From Gymnothorax reevesii (Eukaryota; Chordata; Actinopteri; Anguilliformes; Muraenidae), in contig CM056588.1 of assembly GCA_029721435.1 (NCBI GenBank), positions 35,185,930 to 35,249,929 of the forward strand: a stretch of DNA of 64,000 bases, given 5' to 3'. Each line of letters opens with the position of its first letter. Position 1 is the stretch's first letter. Shown in pieces: positions 22,926-34,467 of the stretch. The notes beneath the pieces were generated by a model that did no database searches, was not told where the DNA came from, and worked only from the letters and a program-made list of their open reading frames with translations. A program made the position numbers and the translations under genes.

Positions 22926-25112
22926 TGTAAGGTACAGTTCAGGGACCACTCGCGAGAGACAGATATCCAAAAAATGTATGCCTTTAATGGAGTTCGAGGA
23001 AAAGCCAAAAAACACAGGAATTGCCAAGCCACAATATGAAATCCAAAAACAGTGTCGACTATACTGGCAGGGGTCAGAACCAGAAAGACAGATGAGTAGA
23101 GGTACAAAAACGATAGGCAAAAAGTCGTAGTCGATGTACAAAGCCAAGGGTCTTACACAGGGCATCCAAACACAGAAATCGTAGTCATGCAAAAATGGGT
23201 CAAAAGCCAGGAAGACAAAAACAATACAAAAAGGGCAATGGCAAAAATCGAAGTCGGACAATCCAGTAGAAGAGAAACAATACTCAATGGCATACAAAGC
23301 GCTCTGCACAAAGAAATATTGATCGACGTTTTGACAAGAGCTGAGAGTGAAATGACTACTTAAATACACACAGAGGCAGTCACATGCTATGCAGGAACCA
23401 GGTGTAGTGAATAAAACTAATTACAACGGGAGAGTCACATGAGGGAAGCCCTAACCACGAAAATTGGCGAAAGCCAAGACACGAACAGGAATCACACAGC
23501 CTATGACATTTAAAAAGCTCCGGTCCAGGAGTTCTACATGCACAGATAACGAGCGCAGGAAAGTAATTAAGCACACGTGAGAAATCTCGCTGAAACTAAG
23601 GAGAGGACAGGGAGAGCTGAGCAAGAGGCGGAGAATAGAACAGGGCGATTGCTGAGAGGGAACTAGGCTTATTGCCGTCGGAGGCGATGACTGGGGGTAT
23701 ATCCCCGAATGCCCCCAATCCTCCAATTCCCCAATCCTTGAATAAACATTGAATAGACTTTCATTTGAACTTAATTTCAGGTCAATCGGTCAAATGGTTC
23801 TGAAGATATGGCCAAAATGGTAATTTTCCATCACAAAGTGCCACCTGGTGGCAAAATATTGAACGATACAGGTATGATGTCATCATGTGACACGTTGTGA
23901 GGTCATGACCTTGTAGTTGCACATAGTTTCATGTCAATTGGAGAAATAGTGCCAAAGATATAGCAAAAATTGTGAATTTTATGTGACAAAGCTCCACCTT
24001 GTGTCAAAATTTTGAACCAAAGAGGTAAAATGTCATTGTGGGACACATCCTCAGGTCATTACCTTTCATTTGCACTTAATTTGAGGTCAATCGGACAAAT
24101 ATTTCCAGAGATATGATAAAAACAGTGATTTTTTTCAGTTTTTGGCCCCTGGTGGCCATCTAGAAATTGTAAATTGTCCAAAATCGAATCAGTTCTTCCT
24201 CTTAATGATATGTACTTATGAGCAAAACTTGGAATTTCTCATTGAAATATTACTGCAGTTATCGCGTTAACATGTAAATCACTTTTTGGCCCCTGGTGGC
24301 CAATCTAGAGATGGTAAATTGTCCAAAGTCGAATCAGTTCTTCCTCTTTATGATACTTACTTATGTGCAAAACTTGAAATTTTTAATTGAAATATTACTG
24401 AAGTTATCGCGGAACAGTGATTTTTTTCAGTTTTTGCCCCCTGGTGGCCAATCTAAAAATAGTAAGTTGTCCAAAATCGAATCAGTTCTTCCTCTTTATG
24501 ATACTTATATGTAATACTTGGAATTTCTAATTGAAATATTACTGCAGTTATCGCGCTAACACTGAAATCAGTTTTTAGCCCCTGGTGGCCAATCTAGACA
24601 TCGTAAATTGTCCAAAATCGAATCAGTTCTTCCTCTTAATGATACTTACTACAAGTAGTGTGGCGGCGGCGGCGGTCGGACCAAAAACATAATATCCCCC
24701 ATATAATTAGTCTAAATTAGTAGCAGTGTAACTTAACACATTTTACTAGAGTGCTCGTTAGTAAGTTAGTAATCTATATACATGGATTAGTTGTGCTCGT
24801 AGACTATGATACAAAATACAAATGTTAGTCTTGTTAGTAATCAGAACAGAAAGGCGAAGGAAGTCAACGAGAATCGAAGGAATATTTTAAACACCGGAAT
24901 TCATTGAAATCACCCGAAGTCAGTGGGCAGGCAGACAGGGAGGACGGACTGAACCAACAAGATCACAAGACAGGGGAGACAAGTGCAATGGAACTGAGAA
25001 ATGGAATGAACTAAAAACCTGAGTATTACAATAACCAAAACGAATTAATTAAAGATAAAATCACGAACACAGAACCTGAACATGAATGTGCCCAAAAACC
25101 ATAACCATGACA
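22926..25112 (-). mobile_element. Solo LTR, family A copy 3, carrying a 1-kb insertion
   Basis: TG...CA ends (plus strand TGTAAGGTACAG to ATAACCATGACA) are flanked by the 5-bp duplication ccttc (22921-22925 and 25113-25117). The minus strand carries a GTATTTAAG TATA-like box and an ATTAAA poly(A)-like signal. About 1.0 kb between roughly 23670 and 24700 has no counterpart in copies 2 and 4. Without it the LTR would be about 1.15 kb, matching its relatives. Open frames inside (the longest near 22875-23369) are chance. Confidence 0.85.
23670..24700. repeat. Tandem-repeat insertion with CTCF-like motifs
   Basis: Two tandem arrays lie side by side. The first has about 152-bp spacing (TTCATTTG(A/C)ACTTAATTT versions at 23759, 23911 and 24064). 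The second has about 145-bp units with TCGAATCAGTTCTTCCTCTT and G(C)CCCCTGGTGGCC, the latter at 24145, 24288, 24436 and 24578. On the minus strand the copy at 24436 reads CCACCAGGGGGC and the one at 23841 reads CCACCAGGTGGCA. Both fit the vertebrate CTCF core. The insert ends with a short (GGC)n run near 24660. Confidence 0.8.
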
Positions 25113-25117
25113 CCTTC

Positions 25118-26077
25118 CTTCATTTCAATATTTGATCTTGTGCATCATTGCCATAAAATATCCGCTATACTGACGTTTTCTTATAGGCTGCCCATATAAC
25201 CAAAACTGAGCCTATATTGCCAAAAAAATTACTTCAAGGTATTCGCTTCATATTCATTAAAATTGCCCCATGAAATATGAAATATATTTATGCTTGACTC
25301 ATTATCATATCATTTCCTTCTCTGTCATTTCAATTGTTGTCGTTCAATTCTTTAACTTTTGGTCTAGAGCAGTTGTTTTTCCATCCAGCTGATAGGCCTC
25401 TGTGATGCGTACATAGAGTTATAATTATTATAATGGCCCAAAATTTTTCCTCTCCAAAAAGTGTTCAGACATTGTTCCCGGATGGGGTGGTACAATGTGA
25501 AATCTTTTATGATAAAGTTCTTTGGCTGGCAGGGTTACTATTTACACATGTTTGTATTTACACATAAGGTATTTTTGTGGACACACACCATTTAAAGGCA
25601 TCGAAGGCATATTCAAACATTATTTTATAAAATGCACATAGTTAATGATAGAAAGCTCAAACTCAACAAAATGCTAGATATGGCCATGCGAAAGTGGCTC
25701 CTCAGAAATCGCTTTTTAAAAAAGGGCTGGAACTTAGTTGCAAAAATATTTTTTAATGAGAAAACTATCATGAGTTGAGAGCTAAAGTTTTGGACCTCTC
25801 CTATCAGGAGGTGAATTCATCCATTGGAATTTTTTCAGCCAAATCTGAGATGGTCAAGTGGGAGCCATTTGGGCATTTGACATGGAATGACCCACCTTAA
25901 AAAAGGGAATGTTAGCAACATAAGGTTGGTTGAATTTCTGCATTATAGTATAGTAATTATGTATTTTGACTCCCATGAATTTTCGTGTGATTTTGAATGT
26001 ATTATGCTGACAGTGGCCTACTGTATTCTGAGAAATCAACCTATATTGCCAACACATTCTTATTCACATAGTGATGC
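25118..26077. other. No recognisable gene
   Basis: AT-rich sequence. No repeat boundary, exon or RNA gene seen. Confidence 0.4.
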
Positions 26078-26249
26078 TACCTGACCAAGCGTCGATATAC
26101 AATGCGAAAAGAAGCTTTGGCGTCTTTAGTTGACGCTTAGAGTTAGGGTTTGGGGTTAGGGGTCAGGGGTTAGGGTTTGATTTAATCTGGCATAAAATAA
26201 GGACTTCAGAAGCATCCTTTTGTGTCGAAAATCAACGCTTGGTCAGGTA
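26078..26249. mobile_element. MITE containing telomere-like sequence
   Basis: The ends TACCTGACCAAGCGTCGAT and ATCAACGCTTGGTCAGGTA are inverted repeats. The interior (about 26140-26179) is degenerate TTAGGG-like sequence (GTTAGGGTTTGGGGTTAGGG and onward) next to a small hairpin (GGCGTC..GACGC). No target duplication is clear. Confidence 0.75.
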
Positions 26250-26279
26250 ATGTAAATATATGATGCATTGGGATGACAC

Positions 26280-27590
26280 TGGGCCTTTATTACCTCATTA
26301 TTATCAGGTTATTACCCCATTAATATCACCATATTGCCATTTGTAATCCAAATATTGCACTATTAACAATTTGCAGGCTACCGTGTTGCTACACAAAATA
26401 TTATACTACAATTATTTAATCGTTTCGTTTCATTGTTATCTCTATGTGAACTTTAACGTTTTTGCCCTTCATGATCTTGTTACATAAAATTCATTGTCAT
26501 ATACAGGAACCTGGATATAGCCATTGTTGTTACCAAGCTATTTTCCTGATTTGGTCATTTTGTGGCATTACTCAATTGTTACTCTGTTGCAGTCAAGCTA
26601 TTACCCTGCTATCACCGATTATTAGCCACGCTATAAAATTGAATATAAATAATAGGGGCGTAACGGTACATGTATTCGTATTGAAAATTTTCGGTACAGG
26701 GAGTTCGGTTCGGTACAGGACATTGGATTCGGCACACGGGTGAGTTACCATACGAGTATAATAAGTGGCGGAACACAAGTTTTGTTTTCATTTATCCCTA
26801 TCCACCTGCAGCTACACGTGCGAAACAGTAGAGGGCAGTAAACAAAACGAAGGTTGAATAAAACTGAACAGAGCTACACGCTGGAAGGTCTGTCAGTGCT
26901 GCAATTTGGATGGAAGAATTCATTCATGTTTTTTTCTTAAACGAGGAAAGACAAAACTGATCAGACTGATCACCTTGAACTATTAGTGCTGTACTTTACA
27001 CGTGGAAAAGGTTTGTTGATCTGCGCCAACAAGCTGTGAGAAATTTTAAAATATTTTAAATTTATTTTGTTTATTTGAGAATATTTTATTTATTGAAAAA
27101 CTTTTTCCAGCACTTGGCCGCAGTATTCAAATTTTTTTTAAATTTATTTTATATTTTGTATAATGTTACAATAAAGTTCCTAATAAACAAGCAATTGTAT
27201 GTTTTGCATTTTATTCCCATACTGTACCGTTAATGAACCGAACCGAGACCTCAAAGCCAAGGTACGTACCGAACCGTGATTTTTGTGTATCGTTACACCC
27301 CTAATAAATAACTAAGGTAATTACATGCTTTTTCATTGTTATATAGTTATTACCAGTCAATTACCGCATTATTACTTGTTATTGCCCAGGCCATTAACTG
27401 GTCATTATTTTGTAAATTCAATGGCATTTCTTCATTATTTGCTTCCTACTTACCAAATTATCACCATCTCATGACCCAAATTATAACCTGGTCATACTTT
27501 GGTATTTGCTAGCCATTGCTTAATTATTACTTCTCTATTATCAAACTATTAATCCAGTATTACCATCCTGTTACCAAGTTGTAATGTAAT
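26280..27590. repeat. Degenerate ATTACC-rich tract
   Basis: Variants of ATTACC, ATTATTACC and TTACCA recur irregularly over about 650 bases on both sides of the hAT element at 26653-27303. It looks like an ancient short-unit satellite that has decayed and later received the transposon. Confidence 0.5.
26653..27303. mobile_element. Non-autonomous hAT transposon
   Basis: A 651-bp element with ends TAGGGGCGTAACGGTACA and, at the right, CGTTACACCCCTA. It is flanked by the 8-bp duplication ataaataa (26645-26652 and 27304-27311). Subterminal GGTTCGGTAC and GTACCGAACC are also inverted. The 8-bp duplication and TAGGGGYGTAAC terminus fit the hAT superfamily. No transposase remains. Confidence 0.92.
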
Positions 27591-27739
27591 ATGCACTTCC
27601 TTTTCTTCATGACAGAAGTTGCACTAAGAGCAATCAACATTCTGTCTGGGTTTGTGTTTTTGCAAACATGCAGCGAGTTTATATGTATGCAAACCAGGAT
27701 TATGCACAGCGTTGTGCTGGATATAACTAGGACATTTAG

Positions 27740-27800
27740 ATAAGATAAGATAAACTTTATTGAACCCCATGGGGTTCCGTGGGGGACCCATATTCCTAGC
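27740..27800 (-). mobile_element. Probable 3' tail of a non-LTR retrotransposon
   Basis: On the minus strand the stretch reads a GGGTTCAATAAAGTTTATC-like sequence ending in (TTATC)n, a tail common on degenerate fish LINE copies. Only about 60 bp are recognisable and no coding part is present. Confidence 0.4.
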
Positions 27801-29327
27801 CTTAAGTGCCTGAGATACTGCGCTTTGTGACACTTTATAGAAATAACGTGTGAAAAAGAGCTCTTTTCTACGTTTTTGAAAAAGGCTTTAAAATTTGAAT
27901 AGTTAAAGATCTTTTCATTTTTATTCAAAATTAATTGTATATGATATTTATGTTTGCATTTGCGTCTGGCTGTTTTGCATGTCTGCTTATGGCAGCTGTC
28001 CTTTTCCCTAATCTTGCTACATCATTGCCTATAACCCGAAACGGGCAAAAATACAATAATCAAGGAGTAACATAGTGAAAAACAGGGTAAGTGTTCAAAC
28101 TGGAGTGAAGAGGGCGAATAAATAATTGGTAAATAGTTAGTTTGATTGAATGTTCGTGTTCTTTTGTTGAGCAGCTCTTTTCTCTTGACGCTTGACCCTT
28201 TTCTTTTTATTTTTCATCTTTCCTTTCCGTATCGATCTTGTTTCTTATGTCATGTATGCACTTCCCCCATTCAAGTTTTTCGTGAACGGCCATGTTCCAT
28301 GTGTGAAGCGCGTCGCCGCGCTTCAGAATATCCTTGATAGTATCTTTGTATCGGAGGATAGGCCGTACGGCCTTGCTACATGGAGAGTAATTAAAAATAA
28401 TTTTGTCTTTCAGAGGGGAGTGGTGACATAAAAAACTGACTACTAAACGAAAGCAAACCATGGGTGCTGCCATATTGGATCACATGACCTCAATGTGGCT
28501 TTTTGATTGGTGGAAGGCTTTAAGGAAAAATTGGCTTGGTGTTTTATTGCTTCTACAATGTAACAGCAATTCCTGGGGTATTTATCTTCAGATTTCTCAT
28601 CTTTTGCTGATGATATAAAAAAACCCAGCACTAAAGCTTGCTGTAGTGCCCTTATATTTTTGGGGGTGGTATTTATTGGCTTTGTTTTTATTCTTCAAAC
28701 ACTCCATTTTAAACATTTAACGGTGCGGGCGCTCTGTGTACTGCAATAATAAATAAATTAAAACTTCCTCTTCCCATACTTCTCCAATTTTGCCAGAGCA
28801 AAATTATTTCTTTCAGAGTCACCACATTGATATTAGGCTCACATTTGAATACTGAGTCATGATAATTGGCCTGCAGTAAGGCTTGTTAAATTCAGTTGAA
28901 ATTTACAGTAACTGACTACCTAGAGTTCAGGATAAATGCTTGCGAAATACAGAGCTTCTTCTAGCAGACAGCTTCATGCCACTTGCGACTGGTGTGACAC
29001 TTAAAACAATCAACCTACCCTAACAGCCAGCTAGGAAAGATGGTGCAGCACATCACACAGCAGGATAATACAGCCTAATCCACACTGAGGTGACCCTGCT
29101 TTTCCAGGGGTATCAGCGGCTGCCAGATTCAAGACTGTGATTGATACATGGTAAATTGATTTAGCCTGAATAATGTAATGAGCTGGGGCAGATAATATGA
29201 GCCCAAGTCGTTTGTTTATTGATGGTGCCCTGCACCGCATCATGGGTAAAACACTGCTGACCCATGAGCTCAATAAAACTGATTGTGTCTGTGAATGCTG
29301 GTGGAAAGATGGTGCGCACGCGTGACT
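27801..29327. other. No recognisable gene
   Basis: AT-rich sequence with scattered short open frames lacking similarity to families that I know. Confidence 0.4.
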
Positions 29328-29480
29328 GAGTGTGTGTGTGTGTGTGTGTGTGTACGTCTGTGTGTGTGTGCGCATGTGTGCATGGGGTTGCATGCAAGTG
29401 CGCACGTGTGCTTGTGTGTGTGTGTGCACGCGCGCCTGCGCACGTTTGCATGTGGGTGCATGCGCGCGTGTGTGTATTTG
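29328..29480. repeat. (TG)n and TGCATG-rich microsatellite
   Basis: Interrupted GT runs with GCGCAC interruptions. Overlapping His/Thr-rich and Cys/Val-rich open frames on both strands are repeat translations. Confidence 0.9.
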
Positions 29481-30180
29481 CATCCAACTGTGCAGGGCAG
29501 TGCTGATGAAATAGGATGCAAGATTTTCAAGCAACAATTGAGGGAAATTAGTTCCTTTCATCAATGGCATCAATGAAATCTTGTTTCTTTGCTACGTTTT
29601 TAAAGAGGTTAAAAATACTGTCACACAAGTCAGCCAAGAGTTCTCAAAGCAAATGAAACAAATTCTAAACAGGAAACATGTACAGTATAATGCGGAAAAT
29701 AAGTCAATATGTCAACAGTAAAACTGGAGGGGAAAATTTGCAATATGGTTCATGCTTATTAAATGATGCGCAGCACTCAGGAGGTTAAGAGGTTTTAATT
29801 TCACTGATGGATTTCTGAAGTGGCAACGTAGAAGTGTGACACAGCTTTTATTAATAACCTCCATTCTGTAGTTGTGAAATGAGGTTTTTATCACGGGCAT
29901 GGAAAATTATTATTATTATTTTTTGCTATATAGTCTCATTGCTTGGATTCCCCCTATTATGACATCCCAGATAGACGTGTCCCAGTAAGACGAATGGGTA
30001 TTTTAGGCCCAGTTTTCCTTTTATCCACGCACCAGATAGATGTGTCCCAGTTAGAGTAGTTGGTATTTTAGGTTATTAGCCATTATATTTCTTGCAAATT
30101 TTTTAATTGGAAGCTGTGTACCTGAGAATTGGTATAACATTGATTCAGGTCTATGGGACAGTTTTTAATCCAGGCTATGG
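29481..30180. other. No gene; one short imperfect duplication
   Basis: From about 29965 to 30072 a phrase (CCAGATAGACGTGTCCCAGT and, later, GGTATTTTAGG) occurs twice about 68 bp apart. Nothing else is recognised. Confidence 0.4.
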
Positions 30181-30200
30181 GACCCATGGGTGGCGTCATT

Positions 30201-30290
30201 AGGAACGAAAAGTCCAGGGACAAAACTTCCGAGGACAAAGAGTTCGGGGATGAAACGTCCGGAGACGAGAAGTCTGGGGACAAAGAGTCC
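30201..30290 (+). repeat. 15-bp minisatellite, six units
   Basis: Six 15-bp units (typical GGGGACAAAGAGTCC) lie in register. Because 15 is a multiple of three, all frames stay open. One plus-strand frame reads five-residue repeats (RDKTS, EDKEF, GDETS, GDEKS, GDKES). No start context or homology supports translation. Confidence 0.9.
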
Positions 30291-30782
30291 TGTAATCCAT
30301 CAAAACCTCGGCCAACCAAGGGTGGTATTCTGCCATCAAGCACTGCTTTTGATAAACTAACATTGGCCGTTTATTGGACCATGACAGTGAGACTGTACCA
30401 TTCATATTGGACAGTAGAAGGGCTTTTACTTTCAATGGGTTTAATTTTATGAAAATGTGAAAATTTGGCTAGGAAGAAAGTCCTTTAGCGGTAAATGAAG
30501 GGCTGAAGGCAGCATATCGAAATGGTGATGTTTCCATTAGCCACAATGGAAACAAGACCGCTTATAACAGTCTGGGTTATGATTGCTAAGAGAGTCTAGA
30601 CAGTTGGCCGCCTGCTAGAAAACGAGTATTCCCACACCCCCTTAAGGAATTGTTCCCCCAAATTGATAGGCTCTGCGACCTTACCACACAGACGCTGTCT
30701 GCCAAATATGAAATGAATTGGTTGAAATTTCATAAGCGCTCACAAGAAATCTCTATGGACATGGTGGATGCGGCGTGCCGAT

Positions 30783-30835
30783 CGCTGATCCATTGTGTCT
30801 CCGACTCATAGTATCCCCGACTCTTCGTCCGGCGA
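30783..30835 (-). repeat. Inverted partner of the 15-bp minisatellite
   Basis: On the minus strand this segment reads GGACGAAGAGTCGGGG, then a second unit (ATACTATGAGTCGG), then AGACACAA. It is the same unit type as 30201-30290 in opposite orientation, about 500 bp away. Together they could be the ends of an element with repetitive termini. Confidence 0.55.
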
Positions 30836-31050
30836 TACATTAATGTTTAAAATTGTCATGAAATGCATGAACATCACATGTGTGCAAGTGTATTCTTTCA
30901 AGAGCAAGTTAAAATCAGGACAATAATGCTTGGAGAAGCAACATGAAAAATATTGCTTGGAAACTTTGGCTAAAACAAGTCAAAATTATATGTAATATCA
31001 AGTTTTCTTTTTCCTCCCAAAAAAAAAGGATTTGTTTCAACTGAAGTACT

Positions 31051-31183
31051 AAAAGTACTTAAGGTCACATTTTCATACACCATGAGGTAAGGATGGGAAA
31101 ATATCTTTTGTATATACCCAAGTCAATTCTCTCAATTTTTTCAAAGTTTACCAAAATAAACATTTTGTGACTTAAGTACTTTT
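31051..31183. mobile_element. MITE with AAAAGTACTT ends, copy 2
   Basis: The left AAAAGTACTTAAGGTCACA pairs with the right GTGACTTAAGTACTTTT. The interior TCTCAATTTTTTCAAAG matches copy 1 at 22518. It is 133 bp against 218 bp, so one of the two has an internal deletion or insertion. Confidence 0.7.
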
Positions 31184-32734
31184 ATCTCCAGTGTCTTCAA
31201 TTGTTTTCAATGTCTTTTAACTAATTAACAAATACTAAAGATAAGCTATGTAAATTCTGAGTGATATGTTTATGTTTGTGGCTGAGTGGTGGGTCTGAAG
31301 TGCTCTCACTGTGTTGGAGACCCTTATCATGGAGCAGTGGTTGTGCTAATATAGTACACCTTTACTGCCGGTGGTGTGTATGTATATGTGTATGTGTATG
31401 AGTGCGTGCGTGTATGTGTCTGAGTGAAAGTGGAATAATCAGACAATATAACTTTTGCTCCCAAAATGGCTCATCATGTTATTCCTTTAAGTTAGCTATT
31501 TATTTTCTGATGGCCCAATGTCTTGTTCATCCAACAAGTATGTCATCCTGCTAATGTTCTCTGCTTGGATTTTCAATTTGCTCAAGTAATGCTGGGAATT
31601 ACTTAGTTATTTACGAGAGGCGATTATGCCAGGGGTATAGCAATTACATATATGGGCATCCTTATTTAACGTATGTCTTTGTATCAAAATGTTATTTTAA
31701 TTTAGATATTGTAGTGATTAAAACAAACCAAATTTTATGGAACAGCAGTGTGCTAGGGAGGTATCTGTCACAGGAGATTATACCGAACAATCAGCATGTT
31801 TCTGTGGGATCAGACAAGGCATTTTAAATTGAATTAAGGTGGAACCATCATCAACAGGGAGCTGAGTGGTGAAGTCTCACTCACATAATGACTGCACTGG
31901 ACATATCCATAAAATTTATGAAAAATGGTTAGACTGTGACTAATTGCTCGTTTAGTGTCTCAGAGGGCTGTTAAACAGACCATTACCTTTTAACACCTTA
32001 AGCAAGAAATGGGATTAATTAAGCAGGAATGCATTCCTCATTTCTGCCAAGAATCTACCTCCAATACTCTAAAAACAGACTGTGATGTTTTAGTTGACTC
32101 AGAGGAAATCATTGGTATTATAGCGAGAACAGCTTTCAGTCTATATTCACCTGTCTCTGAGTGATTGTACAGAAGAGGACATGTTTCAATAAAACTGGAT
32201 GTCTAAAGCTTAACTGAGGCAATTGCATTTGCAGTATTCATGTCTCAGTTGTGGGCAAGTTGTCATGCATGAGTTTTTGAGAAGGCCAATTTATTTTTGT
32301 CATGCAAAATACTGGCTCTGAATTACTGCAATGCTCTGCATATCTCCCATACATGCCATTGCGCACAGTTCCCATTGCAAGCCAGTACTGTTGAAAGGTC
32401 CTTTATCATGACATACTGCCTTGTGACATATTTGCACGTCTTGAGGAATTTCTATACAATATTAGTAACACTCAAATAATTGTGATTTCTCTTTTCATTG
32501 GATACCTGACTGCCACCTCATATGTCACTGCTACCTTTGTGATGCCCATTAAATCCATACAACGAACTATCTCTGTGCAACCCACGTGTTTTTGTGCCTG
32601 CTCATTTATTTGATATCAAGTTGTCCGTTATTCAGTTTGAAAATTAAGCAGATATTTAAGACCACAGAACCCTATAAGAGCAGAGTTTAATTGCTTGGAC
32701 TTGCCTGCTCAAACAAGAGCAATTCGAGATTTCT
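31184..32734. other. No gene; TATG/TG-rich patch at 31376-31425
   Basis: AT-rich. No exon, RNA gene or transposon end was recognised beyond a short TG/TATG microsatellite. Confidence 0.4.
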
Positions 32735-33812
32735 GATCTCCGCCAAGGGATGTTGTTGATACAAACGCAAGACCTTTCTCTTTGGAACATTTCAGGCCCA
32801 TCCATGCAACAAGTTTGAGTGAGATTTGCTAAAACACCCATTCTCGTCTTCCAATGATGTCTAAGTGGAAAGATTCTGTCAGATTCAGTAAGCATTCATC
32901 AAGGGCTTTCATATGAGGTATTACTCAATATAGTTTGTATGATTTTAATATTTGACCTCAGAGTCGAAATTGTTGATCCGGATCTGGATCTGGACGCACA
33001 CAGATCCCGGTCTTTAACAATATTTTGAGACTGTTCCATCAGAGATGATCTAATTTGGATCAACATTTGGTGAAAGTGCTGCAGTGGTATATGAAGAAAT
33101 CGTCTCATTGAGAAAGTTGATCCCTGATCTGGATCTGGATCCGGATCGAAGATTTTGACATGCATGATCACCATATTTGTAATGTATAATCCTTGGGCCA
33201 AGATAATAGGCGGTGTTTCCATAGGGCAAACAAGGGCAGTTGCCCAGGGCCTCGGCCAGTCAGGAGCCTCGATTGGGGCCTCGTCCAATCAAGAGCCTCG
33301 TTCGGTGAAACGTCACAACTATATGTTAATGAGCTTTCAGAACATACACGCCCTAGCGCTAGGTGAAGCCACTGCGTGCCTCACTGCTACCGTAGGCTGC
33401 ATGAATGCTTTTGACCACCACAGCCACCAGAACGCGTTGTCTAATAAATTGTGTTTTCACGTGCAAAGTTGAAAAATGCCTCGTTGTCAATCCTAAGGCC
33501 CTCGTTGTTGTACCAGCGTAGTGGAAAGCATTTTCTGGCTTTTTAAATGGTTGTGTAATATACTAGTTGTCATAGCTTCACTGTGTTATTGACAACAGGT
33601 CTGCTGGCTAGCATCTAGCTCTCCTTTGACTGGTCTCATTTCCACTCCATTTAGTCAGTGTTTATGCACTTTCAAAGCTCCCAAATGTCTCGTTTTTAAT
33701 GTTAAGGATCTTAACTAACTGTCACTAAAGTGGTAGTCATTTCAAGCCTTTCAATGGTTTGAAACTTATCTAGCTGCTTGCTGCTTTTCATCCTCTGCAT
33801 TCAAAGAAACTG

Positions 33813-33813
<1 letters not shown>

Positions 33814-33845
<32 letters not shown>
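33814..33845. repeat. (AT)n microsatellite
   Basis: Uninterrupted AT dinucleotide run inside the hAT element. Confidence 0.95.
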
Positions 33846-33849
<4 letters not shown>

Positions 33850-34248
33850 GAGTGTAGCGCCAATGGAACGTAAGGTCAAGTTCATGGATCCTGGCTGTTT
33901 TCCTGCATTTATTCACCAATTCATCATGGATTACTATGTAATAATTGATTGTCAATAAATGCATATTTGAGAATCACACTGCTATGACAGTGATAAAAGC
34001 AATATTAATATTAAGCATTATTCGTGTTGAGAGTAGGCATATATTCTAATATATCCTCAATGCGTGTAATCCCAGCGAAAAACCACAGTCAGTGACGTGA
34101 CATCATACGCAGCTGTCCGGCTTCGCTCTGGCTCTGGCGTCTGAGGTAGCCTAGGCAACGACTTGAGCGAGCCCGGCGGGAATACGGTATATAGAATACC
34201 AAAGTCGATTATTTTTTCGAAAGAGCGACACATATCTGTGTTCACAGA

Positions 34249-34467
34249 ATGAAACGATTTCTAAGCGGTGGGGAGAAAAGAAAGAGAAAGAAGGAAAATG
34301 AAAGATTTGTTCAAAAGTTCCCCAAATTAACCACCTTCTTCACAAGTTCAACCGAAGAAGCCAGAGCCAGCAGCAGCACCTCCAATGAGCCGGTGTTTGA
34401 CAGCAGCAATGCTAGCTCTATTGCACTACATATACATTGGACTTTTTCTTCAACTTTTTTTTTTTAA
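34249..34467 (+). pseudogene. N-terminal fragment of a hAT-encoded protein
   Basis: The frame opens MKRFLSGGEKRKRKKENERF and continues into KLTTFFTSS and a Ser/Ala-rich stretch. From memory, this lysine/arginine-rich start resembles the first residues of transposases of the ZMYM1-like / hAT dimerisation-domain type annotated in fish. After about 55 codons the sequence turns low-complexity (poly-T) and no catalytic region follows before the element ends. It is a remnant without function. The assignment rests on the N-terminal motif and on its position inside an 8-bp-duplicated hAT element. Confidence 0.55.

Noticed and set aside
22875..23369. 164-codon minus-strand frame with hydrophobic segments
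   Set aside because: Lies wholly within a pyrimidine-rich LTR that has target duplications; aromatic-rich translation is a composition effect.
26130..26180. Chromosome end or fusion point suggested by TTAGGG-like repeats
   Set aside because: The repeats are degenerate, only about 40 bp, and enclosed by inverted transposon ends.
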